64,000 nt of DNA from Mucilaginibacter gossypii. Lineage in GTDB: Bacteria; Bacteroidota; Bacteroidia; Sphingobacteriales; Sphingobacteriaceae. The stretch covers positions 291,940 to 355,939 of the forward strand of contig NZ_FNCG01000002.1 of the NCBI RefSeq assembly GCF_900100945.1. The letters run 5' to 3'. The notes beneath the pieces were generated by a model. The model worked only from the letters and a program-made list of their open reading frames with translations. It was not told the DNA's origin and ran no database searches. This document shows, piece by piece, positions 33,932-42,926 of this stretch. Position 1 is the stretch's first letter. Each line of letters begins with the position of its first letter. The position numbers were made by a program, and so were the translations under genes.

Positions 33932-36889
33932 ATGAGAATACGCTATACCATATTAACATTTATCCTATTGTTAACCGCTTTTACATCAGCCCTCAGCCAG
34001 GGCTCAAACGATTATATCTTCCCAACTACAGCAGTTGCTAAGCCTTATATTGATTTTGACAGTAAAGGTTTCATTGTTCAGGGTAAACGTACGTTTATAG
34101 TATCAGCCGGATTGGAGTACTCTCGCATACCGCATGAACTTTGGTACGACAGGTTGATGAGAATCAAACGGGCAGGTTTTAATTGTATCGAGATCTACAC
34201 TATCTGGAATTTTCATGAAGAGCAGGAAGGTAAATTTAACTTCAGCGGGGACCGTGATCTTGGAAAATTTCTGGACATAGTAAAGCAACTTGGTTTATAT
34301 GCCATTGTGCGTGTTGGCCCGTATTATTGCGCCGAATGGGATAACGGTGGCTACCCGATATGGCTTAAATTTAAAAAAGGTCTGCGGGTACGTGAAGACA
34401 ATAAACCATTTGAACAATATGTCGACCGCTTTTTTGATCATCTTTTGCCTGTGGTGTTCCAAAGGCAAATCAATAAAGGAGGAGCGGTTATACTGGTTCA
34501 GTTAGAAAACGAGCATCCCAACGGTTGGGGAACCGTAATGCCCGATGGTTATTTCAAACATCTTCAGGCAAAAGCTTTGGATATGGGTATGCAGGTGCCA
34601 TATTTCTTCAGCGGTTTACACCACGCCAGTGACCCTGCAGGTGATGGAAAGCTTGACGATGATAAACGCCCGAACCCATGGTTCTCTACAGAGTTCTGGA
34701 CTGTTTGGTATTCACAATATGGAGCCAAGCCGGGAGATGCTGAGCTTTACGACAGACGTACCTGGAAAATCATTGCTCATGGCGGTAACGGTTATAACTA
34801 CTATATGGCCCATGGTGGTTCAAACTTTGGCTATACCAATAATGACGAGGATGCAGCTTCGTACGATTATGGCACGGGTATAGGCCAGGCGGGCGATTTA
34901 CGACCGATTTATTACACTTTCAAGCGCGCCTCATGGTTCTCCCGCAGTTTCCAGGATGTATTGGAAAACAGCACAAACGCTTCCGAAATATACAAAGGCA
35001 TTGCTGCTGATACAGCAGTTAAAATATCTGCCCGTACAAGCCCGGCTGGTGATCTGATATTCCTTGATAATCCGGGAGCATCTAAGGTAAGTACATTGTT
35101 AAATATCAAGGGTGACGAAGGTTTGCTTGCGGGTAAAAAGATCAGCGTGCAGCCTAAAGAGATCTATCCTTTGGTGCACAATTACAAGCTTAATGATGAA
35201 GTTACGCTTGATTGGGCGCTTACCCGTGTATTCGCTATTGTTAAACAGGTTAATACGACGACTATAATTGTTGATGCTGAAGCAGGCGATCAGTTGTTGC
35301 TTCGTTTCAATACTAAAGAGAAAGCTTCGTCAGCATCGGCTTCGGTAAAAATCGGCAATAATAATTTGCTAATTGATGAGCAAATGCCTGCTACTGCCGA
35401 AATGCCGGTTGAATATACTTTTAATTCAGGCTCGCAAACTATAAGGGTTTTGGCCATGAACCACACTTTAACCGATAAAACGTGGATAGTTGGCATTGAA
35501 GGCACAAGCTATATCATCACAGGGTTAAACTATGTTGGTGATCTATCGGTTAAAAATGGACAATTAAAAGTTACGGCAGAAACGCCTTTAATACAAAATG
35601 CAGGCCAGAAGATAATGTTATACACTGATGGTAAAGGGATTGCTTTCAGTGTCGACGCGCAAGAAGGGAATCAGCCGCGGACTATCAGTCTAACTAACTG
35701 GCAGTATAAAGACGCGTCCGTTAATGCTGCTCCAAATGTTAATGCCAGCAGCTGGCTCAAATCAAAAGATCCGCAGCCAATGGGAGCGGATGACGATATA
35801 ACTGCCGATGCCTGGTACCGGGCTTCGCTAAACATAACATCTAACGGAAAATATACCTTGCAGGTTAAAGGAGGGGGCAGGGGACAGGCGTTTATTGATG
35901 GCAAACCTGCTGCTAAATGGAAATTGAACGATAATGAGTTAACGATTAATCTAACCAAAGGCAAGCATAACTTAGCTGTTTTTGCAGCGCATGACGGGAG
36001 GGATAAGCTGGCCGCCTATCTGGGGCCGATTGATGAGGTTGATAGCAAAGGGCTTTTCGGTAACGCGTTGATCAAAAAAGGCGGACCGTTTATTTCTGAG
36101 CTTAGCGATTGGTATTTTACCAGGGCCAATAAAAAGTATGATGTAAAACAAGGACCACCGGCGTTTGATACATCGGTATACAAAAAGTATAAAATAGGCA
36201 ATGATGTTTTCAACCTGAAAGAGGGTTATGCCTGGTTTCACATAACTATTCCGCAGCAGCCGGCGGGGACTTCAAAATTAGCAGTGCTGTTTAAAAGCGT
36301 TGACGAAAACGCCACCGTATTTATTAACGGTAAACAAGTAGCCCATCATGACGGCTGGAACCAGCCATTTGAAGTGAACATTACTGATGCAGAAACCTTA
36401 AAACACCCGGTTGATCTTACCCTTTTTATTGAAAATTACTCAAATGAAGGGGGCATCGATCAATCTGTAAAAATCAATGCCATAGGTGATGCCACAGCGG
36501 TAATCAACTGGCAATTAAAAGGTGGTCCGGGTGATGCGCAAGCTGTTCAGGGCTGGACGAAGCTTGAAGCAGTTAAGCAAGTAAAAAACGTACCAGCCTT
36601 TTATCGCACCATTTTCAGTCTGCCATCATCAGCAGGAAGTACATTCATCTGGCGTTTTGATCCCGATGGATTAGGACATGGCTCCGTTTGGGTTAATGGT
36701 CACAACTTAGGCAGGTACCCTGAAAAACTGGATATGAAAAGCCTTTATATCCCCGAATGCTGGCTTAAACCGGGTGTAAACCAGGTGGTGGTTTATGACG
36801 AAGACGGCAATAGTATCAATAAAACCCGTATTGTGGCAGAAGGAGCTGCAGGCCGGTTAATCAAAGAAATTTCAATACCCCTTAATTAA
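33932..36889 (+). CDS. GH35 beta-galactosidase, exported
   Basis: The 985-residue enzyme has a signal peptide (ILTFILLLTAFTSALSQ) and an N-terminal GH35 barrel. The acid/base Glu194 lies in VQLENEHPN and the nucleophile Glu254 in WFSTEFW. YYMAHGGSNFGYTN and GFNCIEIYTIWNFHE are family hallmarks. Several jelly-roll domains fill the C-terminal half, ending with the galactose-binding-like FDPDGLGHGSVWVNGHNLGRY block. At this length it carries more accessory domains than minimal GH35 enzymes. It should remove terminal beta-galactose from the glycan handled by this locus. The acyltransferase homologue gene follows after 13 bp. Confidence 0.95.
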   Translation: MRIRYTILTFILLLTAFTSALSQGSNDYIFPTTAVAKPYIDFDSKGFIVQGKRTFIVSAGLEYSRIPHELWYDRLMRIKRAGFNCIEIYTIWNFHEEQEGKFNFSGDRDLGKFLDIVKQLGLYAIVRVGPYYCAEWDNGGYPIWLKFKKGLRVREDNKPFEQYVDRFFDHLLPVVFQRQINKGGAVILVQLENEHPNGWGTVMPDGYFKHLQAKALDMGMQVPYFFSGLHHASDPAGDGKLDDDKRPNPWFSTEFWTVWYSQYGAKPGDAELYDRRTWKIIAHGGNGYNYYMAHGGSNFGYTNNDEDAASYDYGTGIGQAGDLRPIYYTFKRASWFSRSFQDVLENSTNASEIYKGIAADTAVKISARTSPAGDLIFLDNPGASKVSTLLNIKGDEGLLAGKKISVQPKEIYPLVHNYKLNDEVTLDWALTRVFAIVKQVNTTTIIVDAEAGDQLLLRFNTKEKASSASASVKIGNNNLLIDEQMPATAEMPVEYTFNSGSQTIRVLAMNHTLTDKTWIVGIEGTSYIITGLNYVGDLSVKNGQLKVTAETPLIQNAGQKIMLYTDGKGIAFSVDAQEGNQPRTISLTNWQYKDASVNAAPNVNASSWLKSKDPQPMGADDDITADAWYRASLNITSNGKYTLQVKGGGRGQAFIDGKPAAKWKLNDNELTINLTKGKHNLAVFAAHDGRDKLAAYLGPIDEVDSKGLFGNALIKKGGPFISELSDWYFTRANKKYDVKQGPPAFDTSVYKKYKIGNDVFNLKEGYAWFHITIPQQPAGTSKLAVLFKSVDENATVFINGKQVAHHDGWNQPFEVNITDAETLKHPVDLTLFIENYSNEGGIDQSVKINAIGDATAVINWQLKGGPGDAQAVQGWTKLEAVKQVKNVPAFYRTIFSLPSSAGSTFIWRFDPDGLGHGSVWVNGHNLGRYPEKLDMKSLYIPECWLKPGVNQVVVYDEDGNSINKTRIVAEGAAGRLIKEISIPLN

Positions 36890-36902
36890 TATAATTGCAA
36901 AA

Positions 36903-38030
36903 ATGGCTGCAACAACCGAAAGATTTACCGCGCTCGATGTTTTCCGTGGTATGACCATTTGCTTCATGATCATCGTTAATGCCCCCGGTTCGGGGGCAAA
37001 CGTATGGTCGCCGCTTGATCATGCACCCTGGATTGGTTTTACACCTACCGATCTGGTTTTTCCTTCTTTCCTTTTCGCAGTAGGCAACGCGCTTAGTTTC
37101 TCTAAAAAGAAATTTGAAACTGATGCCGCTTTTATAGGCAAGATTTTTAAGCGCACTGTGATCATTTTTCTGCTGGGGCACCTGATGTATTGGTTCCCGT
37201 TCTTTCACCGTGAAGCAGGTAGCTGGGTATTTAATCCGCTAAGCCATACCCGTATTATGGGGGTGCTACAACGGATTGCTTTGTGTTACTTTTTTGGCGC
37301 GTTGATAGTTCATTACTGCTCGCAAAAAACGGCCGTTATCATATCTGTTTTACTTTTAATTGGCTACTGGGCATTCCTGATATTTTGTGGTGAACCGGGT
37401 AAAGAGTATACCATGCTTGGCAACGCAGGTACCCGGTTGGATATTGTATTGATGGGCAACAACCATTTATATCATGATAAAGGCGGCCCCATAGCTTTCG
37501 ACCCGGAGGGTTTACTCAGCACCATGACGGCTATTGTTAATGTGATTGGCGGGTACCTGGCCGGAGCGTTTATACAGCGTAAGGGTAAAAATTATGAGTC
37601 GATTGCGCGCTTGTTCATGTGTGGGGTATTGCTGATAGCTGCTTCATTATTCTGGGCACAATTTTTCCCTATAGCCAAAAAATTGTGGACAAGCTCATTC
37701 ACACTTCTTACTATCGGGATTGATCTTTTACTGTTAGGTTTTATGGTGTTCGCCATCGAAATAAAAAAGGTAAAGAGTAGCACAAACTTCTTTCTCATAT
37801 TCGGGCGCAATTCACTGGCCATATATCTGCTGTCAGAATTGCTGTTAACCGTGTTCCAAACCATTTGGGTAAAACCACAGCTAAGTTTTTACGACTGGAT
37901 AAACCAGGCGTTTTATCAAAAAATATTCCCCGGCGCGTTTGGTACATTGGTGTTTGCGCTTTGTTATATGATGCTTTGCTGGCTGGTGGCATATCTGCTT
38001 GATAAGAAAAAGATCTATATAAAAATATAA
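36903..38030 (+). CDS. NagX/HGSNAT-like membrane acyltransferase homologue (DUF5009 type)
   Basis: The 375-residue inner-membrane protein has about ten helices. It shows the family signature ALDVFRGMTICFMIIVNAPGSG followed by HAPWIGFTPTDLVFPSFLFAVGN. This family contains the human lysosomal heparan-alpha-glucosaminide N-acetyltransferase and bacterial NagX proteins found in GlcNAc utilisation loci. In lysosomes this enzyme acetylates terminal glucosamine so that NAGLU can remove it, and a NAGLU homologue is encoded 3.2 kb upstream here. Whether the bacterial protein acetylates a sugar or takes part in GlcNAc uptake is open. It is 13 bp from the GH35 gene and so is part of the same transcript. 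Confidence 0.88.
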   Translation: MAATTERFTALDVFRGMTICFMIIVNAPGSGANVWSPLDHAPWIGFTPTDLVFPSFLFAVGNALSFSKKKFETDAAFIGKIFKRTVIIFLLGHLMYWFPFFHREAGSWVFNPLSHTRIMGVLQRIALCYFFGALIVHYCSQKTAVIISVLLLIGYWAFLIFCGEPGKEYTMLGNAGTRLDIVLMGNNHLYHDKGGPIAFDPEGLLSTMTAIVNVIGGYLAGAFIQRKGKNYESIARLFMCGVLLIAASLFWAQFFPIAKKLWTSSFTLLTIGIDLLLLGFMVFAIEIKKVKSSTNFFLIFGRNSLAIYLLSELLLTVFQTIWVKPQLSFYDWINQAFYQKIFPGAFGTLVFALCYMMLCWLVAYLLDKKKIYIKI

Positions 38031-38037
38031 CATCCAC

Positions 38038-38127
38038 GTAGAGACGCATAATTGCGTCTCCAACTATACAGAGAGGGTATACACGTTAAATGCCCTGCAA
38101 GAGGGAGACGCAATTATTCGCCTCTAC
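38038..38127. repeat. Palindromic repeat pair, family B (copy 2)
   Basis: Two 23-nt arms (38038-38060 and 38105-38127) are reverse complements with two mismatches, and each is internally palindromic (GAGACGCA...TGCGTCTC). The layout is as in the copy at 4038-4135. It lies between the NagX-like and GH92 genes. Confidence 0.75.
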
Positions 38128-38144
38128 ATTAGTGTTTTAAATTA

Positions 38145-41100
38145 TTGATTGCGCAATTGAAGAAGATAATCTGTTTAGTTTCAATCATTACATTATTGGG
38201 CAGCAACCTCTATGCCCAGCAAATAAATCATCTACAATATGTTGATCCGTTTATTGGTACATCACTTAGCAATGTGCTTACTAAATGGGGCAACAATGGT
38301 GGTTGTTATCCTGGAGCCGTTGCGCCATCGGGTAGCGTACAGCTAAGTCCAGAAACAAGGACAATGGGGGCAAGGGGATATAATTATACCGATAGCTCAA
38401 TTTATTATTTCAGTTGTTTTGGCCACATGAGTGGCTTCCCCGAAGGTTCGTCCGGACATTTCTTTGTGATGCCATTTAATGGAAACAATATTTTTGAGCC
38501 TGGTAAATCAAATCTCCGTTTTTCGCACAGAAATGAAATGGCTGCTCCTGGCTATTACAAGGTAAGTTTTGACGGTAAACAGATTGTCGCCGAAGCTACC
38601 GCTACGGCAAGAACAGGCATGTTCCGTTTTACATTTAATGGGAACGCTAATCCGCAAATCTTTATCGGTAATGCCGGCGAAATTCAGGTGGTATCAAATA
38701 AAGTGCTTCATGCTTCAAATGCTAACGCGGTAATAAACTTTAACCAAGGGTACACTGATAAAAAAGAAGTTAAAGGCGGCTGGCTGTTTACTTTCAGCAA
38801 AGCTCAGGCAGGTGCCACAATTATCACTTTACAATTAAGCAAATCATCGGTTGGTTACCCCGGGGCACAGCATAATATCAATCAGGAAACAGGTAGCCTT
38901 AGTTTTGACGAGATACGCGCCAAAATAAATAGGGAATGGGCTAAACTATTATCAATCGTTGATATAACCGATGATAATGAGCAGAATAAAAGGGTGTTTT
39001 ACACAGCACTTTATCATTCATTATTGCTGCCGTGGGTTGCTGATGACGCTGATGGCAGTTACCGCGGTACGGATGGTAAGGTCTATCAAAAAACAGGTCA
39101 AAACCAGTATGAAGCTTTTTCTCCATGGGATACATTCCGGTCGTTACATCCTTTGCTCACTTTGTTATATCCGCAAAAGCAACAGGATGTGATCTTGTCT
39201 ATGTTGGATGTATACAAGCAAAGCGGTCACCTGCCTACCGAAAGTATGACGGGCAACCATGCTGTTCCAATTATTGTTGATTCCTATTTGAAAGGGATTG
39301 TGGGCTTTGATAAAGATTTTGCTTATAAGGCTATGAAGAAAGATTTGGTTGACGGGCCATTTGTTCAGTCAGACATGGAAGTTTATCACCAAATGGCCTA
39401 TGTCCCCTTTACCCGGCCCGAGTCAGTTACCCGCACGGTTGAGTATGCCTATGATGACTGGGCGCTGTCGCAATTCGCAGATAAGGTGATGAATGATAAG
39501 CCGACTTATCAGTTATTATCAAGCAGAGGTTTTAACTACCGCAATCTTTTAAATAAGGACGAACTGTTTATGCTTCCGCGTAATGGAGATGAGTTTAAGC
39601 TTCAGCCCGGCACATCGGGTTATAAAGAAGGCGACAAATGGGTATATTCCTACTTTGTGCCTCAAAATGGTAAAGACTTGATTAATATGACCGGCGGCAA
39701 TGAGCAGTTTGCCGCCCGTTTGAATTCAGCTCTTCGCAATAATGTTATCCTCTTTGATAACGAAACTGTTTTTCACTTACCTTATCTGTTTAACCAGGCC
39801 GGCAAGCCACGGTTAACACAAAAATGGGTGAGAGATATCATGCTCAATAGGTTCAAGGCTACTCCTGGCGGTTTGCCCGGTAATGATGACCTCGGTTCAA
39901 CATCAAGCTGGTATGTCTTTAGCTCGCTCGGGATATATCCGGTATGTCCTGGTAATCCGCTTTACGCTATCGGTGCGCCTTTGTTCAAATCTGTAACGCT
40001 TCATTTACCCAATGGCAAAAAGTTCATCATCGACAGTAATAATTCATCTGCAAAAAATAATTACGTACAGGCTCTGCATGTGAATGGCAAAGCCTGGCAA
40101 CAATTGGCCCTGACACATTCGGTGTTGGTTAACGGTGGTGCAATGACTTTTGATATGGGGAAAGCCCCAGGTAACTGGCCAACCGATAAAGATCCGATTG
40201 AGCTATCGGCCACACAAAAAAATACTGCCTTTAGTATAGCGAGTTATTCGGTCGATAAAAAAAATGCAGTGCCTGACGAGCCGCTTGTGATAAGGTTTAA
40301 ACTTAAAAATACAGGTAGCAAGGGCATTAAAACCGTAAAGCTGTTGGTTAACGGAAAGCCATATAGTTATAAAAACTGGCTGGTTGAGCCGGGACAAACT
40401 GTTCAGGATTCTATTGAGTTTCGCCTTTACCCTGTGGGAAAAACGGTACTGAAGCTTGATAATACACTACCGTTGATTGTCGAAGTGAATCTGCCTGCAA
40501 AACCGCAGGAACAAGCTTTTAATATATCGGGGCTGGAGGTAAAACCGATGATCAGGTTGAATGAAAGCCAGGAAATAAAATACCGGATAAAAAATACTGG
40601 CGGATTAAAGCAAACCTTTATTATACCTGTAATCCAGAATGATTCGGTTGTTTTTACCGATAATATTAAACTTGATGCCGGTGAAGTTAAAACCATTAGT
40701 CATCATATAAAAGCTTCCAAAAACGGATTTGAATATGTGAGGGTCGATACGGCGAAAACTATCTACAAGGTTTATGAAAATGCTACAGAATCATTATTAC
40801 TTGATTTCGCATCGATAGTCCGTGGTAAGATAGTTGCTGATAGTTCGGGCTTTCATAACAACGGAAATGTTATTTCATCTTCAGTAACGACTACTAATGA
40901 TAAATTGTTATTTAGCGATAGTACTTATGTGGAAGTCCCAAACTCACCAGCTTTGGACAATATGGATGAATCCATTACTATGATGGGATGGGTTTACCCG
41001 ATGGGCAATAAGAAAGGTCTGGTTGATATCATTACCAAAGGCGATAACCATGTATTGCAAATGACGGATAGCAAAACCCTCACTTTTTTTGCCGGTGGAT

Positions 41101-41396
41101 GGGGCAGGGGGGACTGTACCGTAAACCTTCCTGTCGATTGGAAGCAGCACTGGCACCACATAGCCGGCGTGTGCAACGGCAAAACGCTGTATGTTTATAT
41201 CGATAGTGTTTTGGCCGGAACCACGCTGTTAGAGGTAACCGCTGATCTGTCGGTAAATAACAAATGGACGTTAGGCCGAAACGAAGAGTTTCCATCGGAA
41301 CGCGTGTTTCACGGCTTTATGGACAGAGTGAAAGTATTCAAAGCCGCATTATCCGCTGATGATATCAAAAATATAGTGTCGTCAGAAAAAAAGTAA
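38145..41396 (+). CDS. GH92 alpha-mannosidase with CARDB-like and LamG-like C-terminus
   Basis: This 1083-residue exported exo-alpha-mannosidase has only TTG starts available. The one at 38157 gives a textbook signal peptide (MKKIICLVSIITLLGSNLYAQ); the frame opens at 38145. GH92 motifs run through residues 30-680: YVDPFIGT, GGCYPGAVAPSG, FGHMSGFPEGSSGHFF, TESMTGNHAVPIIVDSY, GGLPGNDDLGSTSSWYVFSSLG (calcium and catalytic Asp region) and GNPLYAIGAPLF. Beta-sandwich CARDB-like segments follow at about 690-890. A LamG/concanavalin-like domain begins at about 905 (DSSGFHNNGNV, VEVPNSPALDNMDESITMMGWVYP). Plain GH92 enzymes are about 740 residues, so the tail is an added binding module. It probably trims mannose from N-glycan-type chains. 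Confidence 0.93.
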   Translation: MIAQLKKIICLVSIITLLGSNLYAQQINHLQYVDPFIGTSLSNVLTKWGNNGGCYPGAVAPSGSVQLSPETRTMGARGYNYTDSSIYYFSCFGHMSGFPEGSSGHFFVMPFNGNNIFEPGKSNLRFSHRNEMAAPGYYKVSFDGKQIVAEATATARTGMFRFTFNGNANPQIFIGNAGEIQVVSNKVLHASNANAVINFNQGYTDKKEVKGGWLFTFSKAQAGATIITLQLSKSSVGYPGAQHNINQETGSLSFDEIRAKINREWAKLLSIVDITDDNEQNKRVFYTALYHSLLLPWVADDADGSYRGTDGKVYQKTGQNQYEAFSPWDTFRSLHPLLTLLYPQKQQDVILSMLDVYKQSGHLPTESMTGNHAVPIIVDSYLKGIVGFDKDFAYKAMKKDLVDGPFVQSDMEVYHQMAYVPFTRPESVTRTVEYAYDDWALSQFADKVMNDKPTYQLLSSRGFNYRNLLNKDELFMLPRNGDEFKLQPGTSGYKEGDKWVYSYFVPQNGKDLINMTGGNEQFAARLNSALRNNVILFDNETVFHLPYLFNQAGKPRLTQKWVRDIMLNRFKATPGGLPGNDDLGSTSSWYVFSSLGIYPVCPGNPLYAIGAPLFKSVTLHLPNGKKFIIDSNNSSAKNNYVQALHVNGKAWQQLALTHSVLVNGGAMTFDMGKAPGNWPTDKDPIELSATQKNTAFSIASYSVDKKNAVPDEPLVIRFKLKNTGSKGIKTVKLLVNGKPYSYKNWLVEPGQTVQDSIEFRLYPVGKTVLKLDNTLPLIVEVNLPAKPQEQAFNISGLEVKPMIRLNESQEIKYRIKNTGGLKQTFIIPVIQNDSVVFTDNIKLDAGEVKTISHHIKASKNGFEYVRVDTAKTIYKVYENATESLLLDFASIVRGKIVADSSGFHNNGNVISSSVTTTNDKLLFSDSTYVEVPNSPALDNMDESITMMGWVYPMGNKKGLVDIITKGDNHVLQMTDSKTLTFFAGGWGRGDCTVNLPVDWKQHWHHIAGVCNGKTLYVYIDSVLAGTTLLEVTADLSVNNKWTLGRNEEFPSERVFHGFMDRVKVFKAALSADDIKNIVSSEKK

Positions 41397-41439
41397 GCTG
41401 GTGGTGTCTCCTACGTTTAAGAACGATATTTAACAATCT

Positions 41440-42468
41440 CTAACTGGCTGTTGATGCTCTTGCTATTAATTGCGATGGCATTATCAGTTCCTGCTTGGCT
41501 TCATTAAGCCGCCCGGACAGACGGCCGAAAAGGGTTTCCGCTGCCTGCTTCCCCATATCATACGCAGGTTGTAAAATTGTAGTAAGCGATGGATTAAGTA
41601 TGGCCGCGGTAATTTGATTGGTAAAGCAAATAACTTTTACATCACGAGGGATCTGTAGTTTCAGTTCATCGCAAGCCAGATAAGTTGCGGTAGCCAACTG
41701 CTCAACTGTAGCTATGATACCATCTGGTTTAACGGTCGTCAAATGCGCTTTGATCATATTTACGTTTTCCTCCGTATATTTATTGGAGCAGGTTACTATT
41801 TCTGCATCTTTAACTACAAACCCATTTTCAGTTAAAGCGTTGCGATATCCTTGTTCCCGGGCGGTTAAAATAGAAGGATATCCACTGATGGTAACCAGTG
41901 AGATGTTTTTACATCCGGCTTGCAACAAGTGTGTGGCTGCGTTGTAAGCGCTATTATAGTCGTCGGTTACTATTTTATCCGCAGTAATATCCTCGCAAAC
42001 CCTGTCAAAAAAAACTATGGGGATGCCTGTTTCCTGTAATGTTTTAATATGTCCGGTATCCTGGGTGCTGCTGGCTACCGACATAATGAGGCCATCAACG
42101 CGTCCGCTGGCCAGGTCGTTAAACATGGATGCTTCCCGTTCATAACTGTCATGGGAAAGGTAGATCAGCGCATGGTATTTTTTTGGCGCGACAATACTTT
42201 CAATTCCGTTAATGGCCTGGCTAAAAAAGCTGTCGGCAATTTCGGGTATAATGATGGCTATAGTATTGCTGCTTTGTTTGCGGAGACTGCTGGCATAAGC
42301 GTTAGGTACGTAATTTAAACGCCTGGCAGCTTCCATTACCCTCAGTTTGGTTTCAGGACTTATATCATAGCTATCGCGAAGCGCTTTGGATATAGTTGCG
42401 GTTGAAAGGTTAAGCTCTTTCGCAAGCGTTTTCATATTCACCTTATCGTTCTTATTACCGCCGGTCAT
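41440..42468 (-). CDS. LacI-family transcriptional regulator
   Basis: The 342-residue protein has an N-terminal LacI helix-turn-helix (VNMKTLAKELNLSTATISKALRDSYDISPETKLRVMEAARRLNYVPN). A periplasmic-binding-protein-like sugar-sensing domain follows (NTIAIIIPEIADSFFSQAINGIE, DGLIMSVASSTQD, FFDRVCEDITADKIVTDDYNSAYNAATHLLQAG). The ligand should be a released sugar such as mannose, galactose or GlcNAc. It is convergent with the GH92 gene and marks the right edge of the sugar locus, just before the mobile element. The locus therefore has two control layers: surface-sensed sigma/anti-sigma and cytoplasmic LacI. Its operator was not identified. Confidence 0.94.
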   Translation of the reverse strand: MTGGNKNDKVNMKTLAKELNLSTATISKALRDSYDISPETKLRVMEAARRLNYVPNAYASSLRKQSSNTIAIIIPEIADSFFSQAINGIESIVAPKKYHALIYLSHDSYEREASMFNDLASGRVDGLIMSVASSTQDTGHIKTLQETGIPIVFFDRVCEDITADKIVTDDYNSAYNAATHLLQAGCKNISLVTISGYPSILTAREQGYRNALTENGFVVKDAEIVTCSNKYTEENVNMIKAHLTTVKPDGIIATVEQLATATYLACDELKLQIPRDVKVICFTNQITAAILNPSLTTILQPAYDMGKQAAETLFGRLSGRLNEAKQELIMPSQLIARASTAS

Positions 42469-42600
42469 TTTTAGTATTGGTTATGCTTAATTGTGGAGCA
42501 ATATAACGAAAAAGATGTTCAGTAGTTTCGACACGACTCAACCTGAACGGAAGAAGGGCTTCTATATGTTAAAACAATATTGGGTGCGGTTTAAATGAGA

Positions 42601-42624
42601 AAAGGCACAATTTCTTGTGCCTTT
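42601..42624 (-). terminator. Terminator hairpin downstream of the tRNA remnant
   Basis: AAAGGCACAA (42601-42610) and TTGTGCCTTT (42615-42624) are perfect reverse complements around TTTC. On the minus strand it directly follows the tRNA 3' remnant, as a tRNA terminator would. It is chromosomal sequence that pre-dates the element. Confidence 0.75.
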
Positions 42625-42625
42625 C

Positions 42626-42642
42626 GTGATCCCGCTGGGATT
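42626..42642 (-). pseudogene. 3' end of a tRNA gene, probable attachment site of the conjugative element
   Basis: On the minus strand the 17 nt read AAT (end of T-loop), CCCAG (3' strand of the T-stem), CGGGATC (seven-base 3' acceptor strand), A (discriminator), C. They are followed after one base by a terminator. This fits the 3' end of a tRNA exactly in segment lengths. The sequence upstream of it (42643 onward) does not continue as a tRNA, so the body of the gene is missing. Integration of the element into the tRNA 3' end, with duplication of this segment, explains it. The amino acid specificity cannot be told from this part. Confidence 0.6.
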
Positions 42643-42856
42643 ATATTTTGAAGGCTTAATGCCTCTATTTATCAATAAGTTACGACTATGAATTTGTAAT
42701 GGGTCACCGAAAAGGTCACCGATTTACTTTGTACTTACTTGTACTTGTTTGATGTCGTTTAAAGAACGAAAATTAATGTTTACAAATGTACAATTTATAG
42801 TTAAAACTTAAATGTCATAAAGCAAAAACATTTTAAGTTCTGCGGATTAGAATCAC

Positions 42857-42878
42857 TACATAATTGCAGAATTATGTA
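42857..42878. repeat. TACATAATT palindrome near the element's left end
   Basis: TACATAATT (42857-42865) and AATTATGTA (42870-42878) are exact reverse complements around GCAG. The same 9-mer occurs in the array before parA (for example at 47180 and 47225), so this may be a further site for the same DNA-binding protein. Confidence 0.5.
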
Positions 42879-42926
42879 AGTATGTATTTTTATATTTTTG
42901 TAAGTTAAATTTGCGAAATCCATTTA

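Noticed and set aside
42700..42726. Direct repeat GGTCACCGA as a possible attachment core
   Set aside because: The two copies are 10 bp apart within the element and not at its border. The tRNA 3' remnant explains the boundary better.
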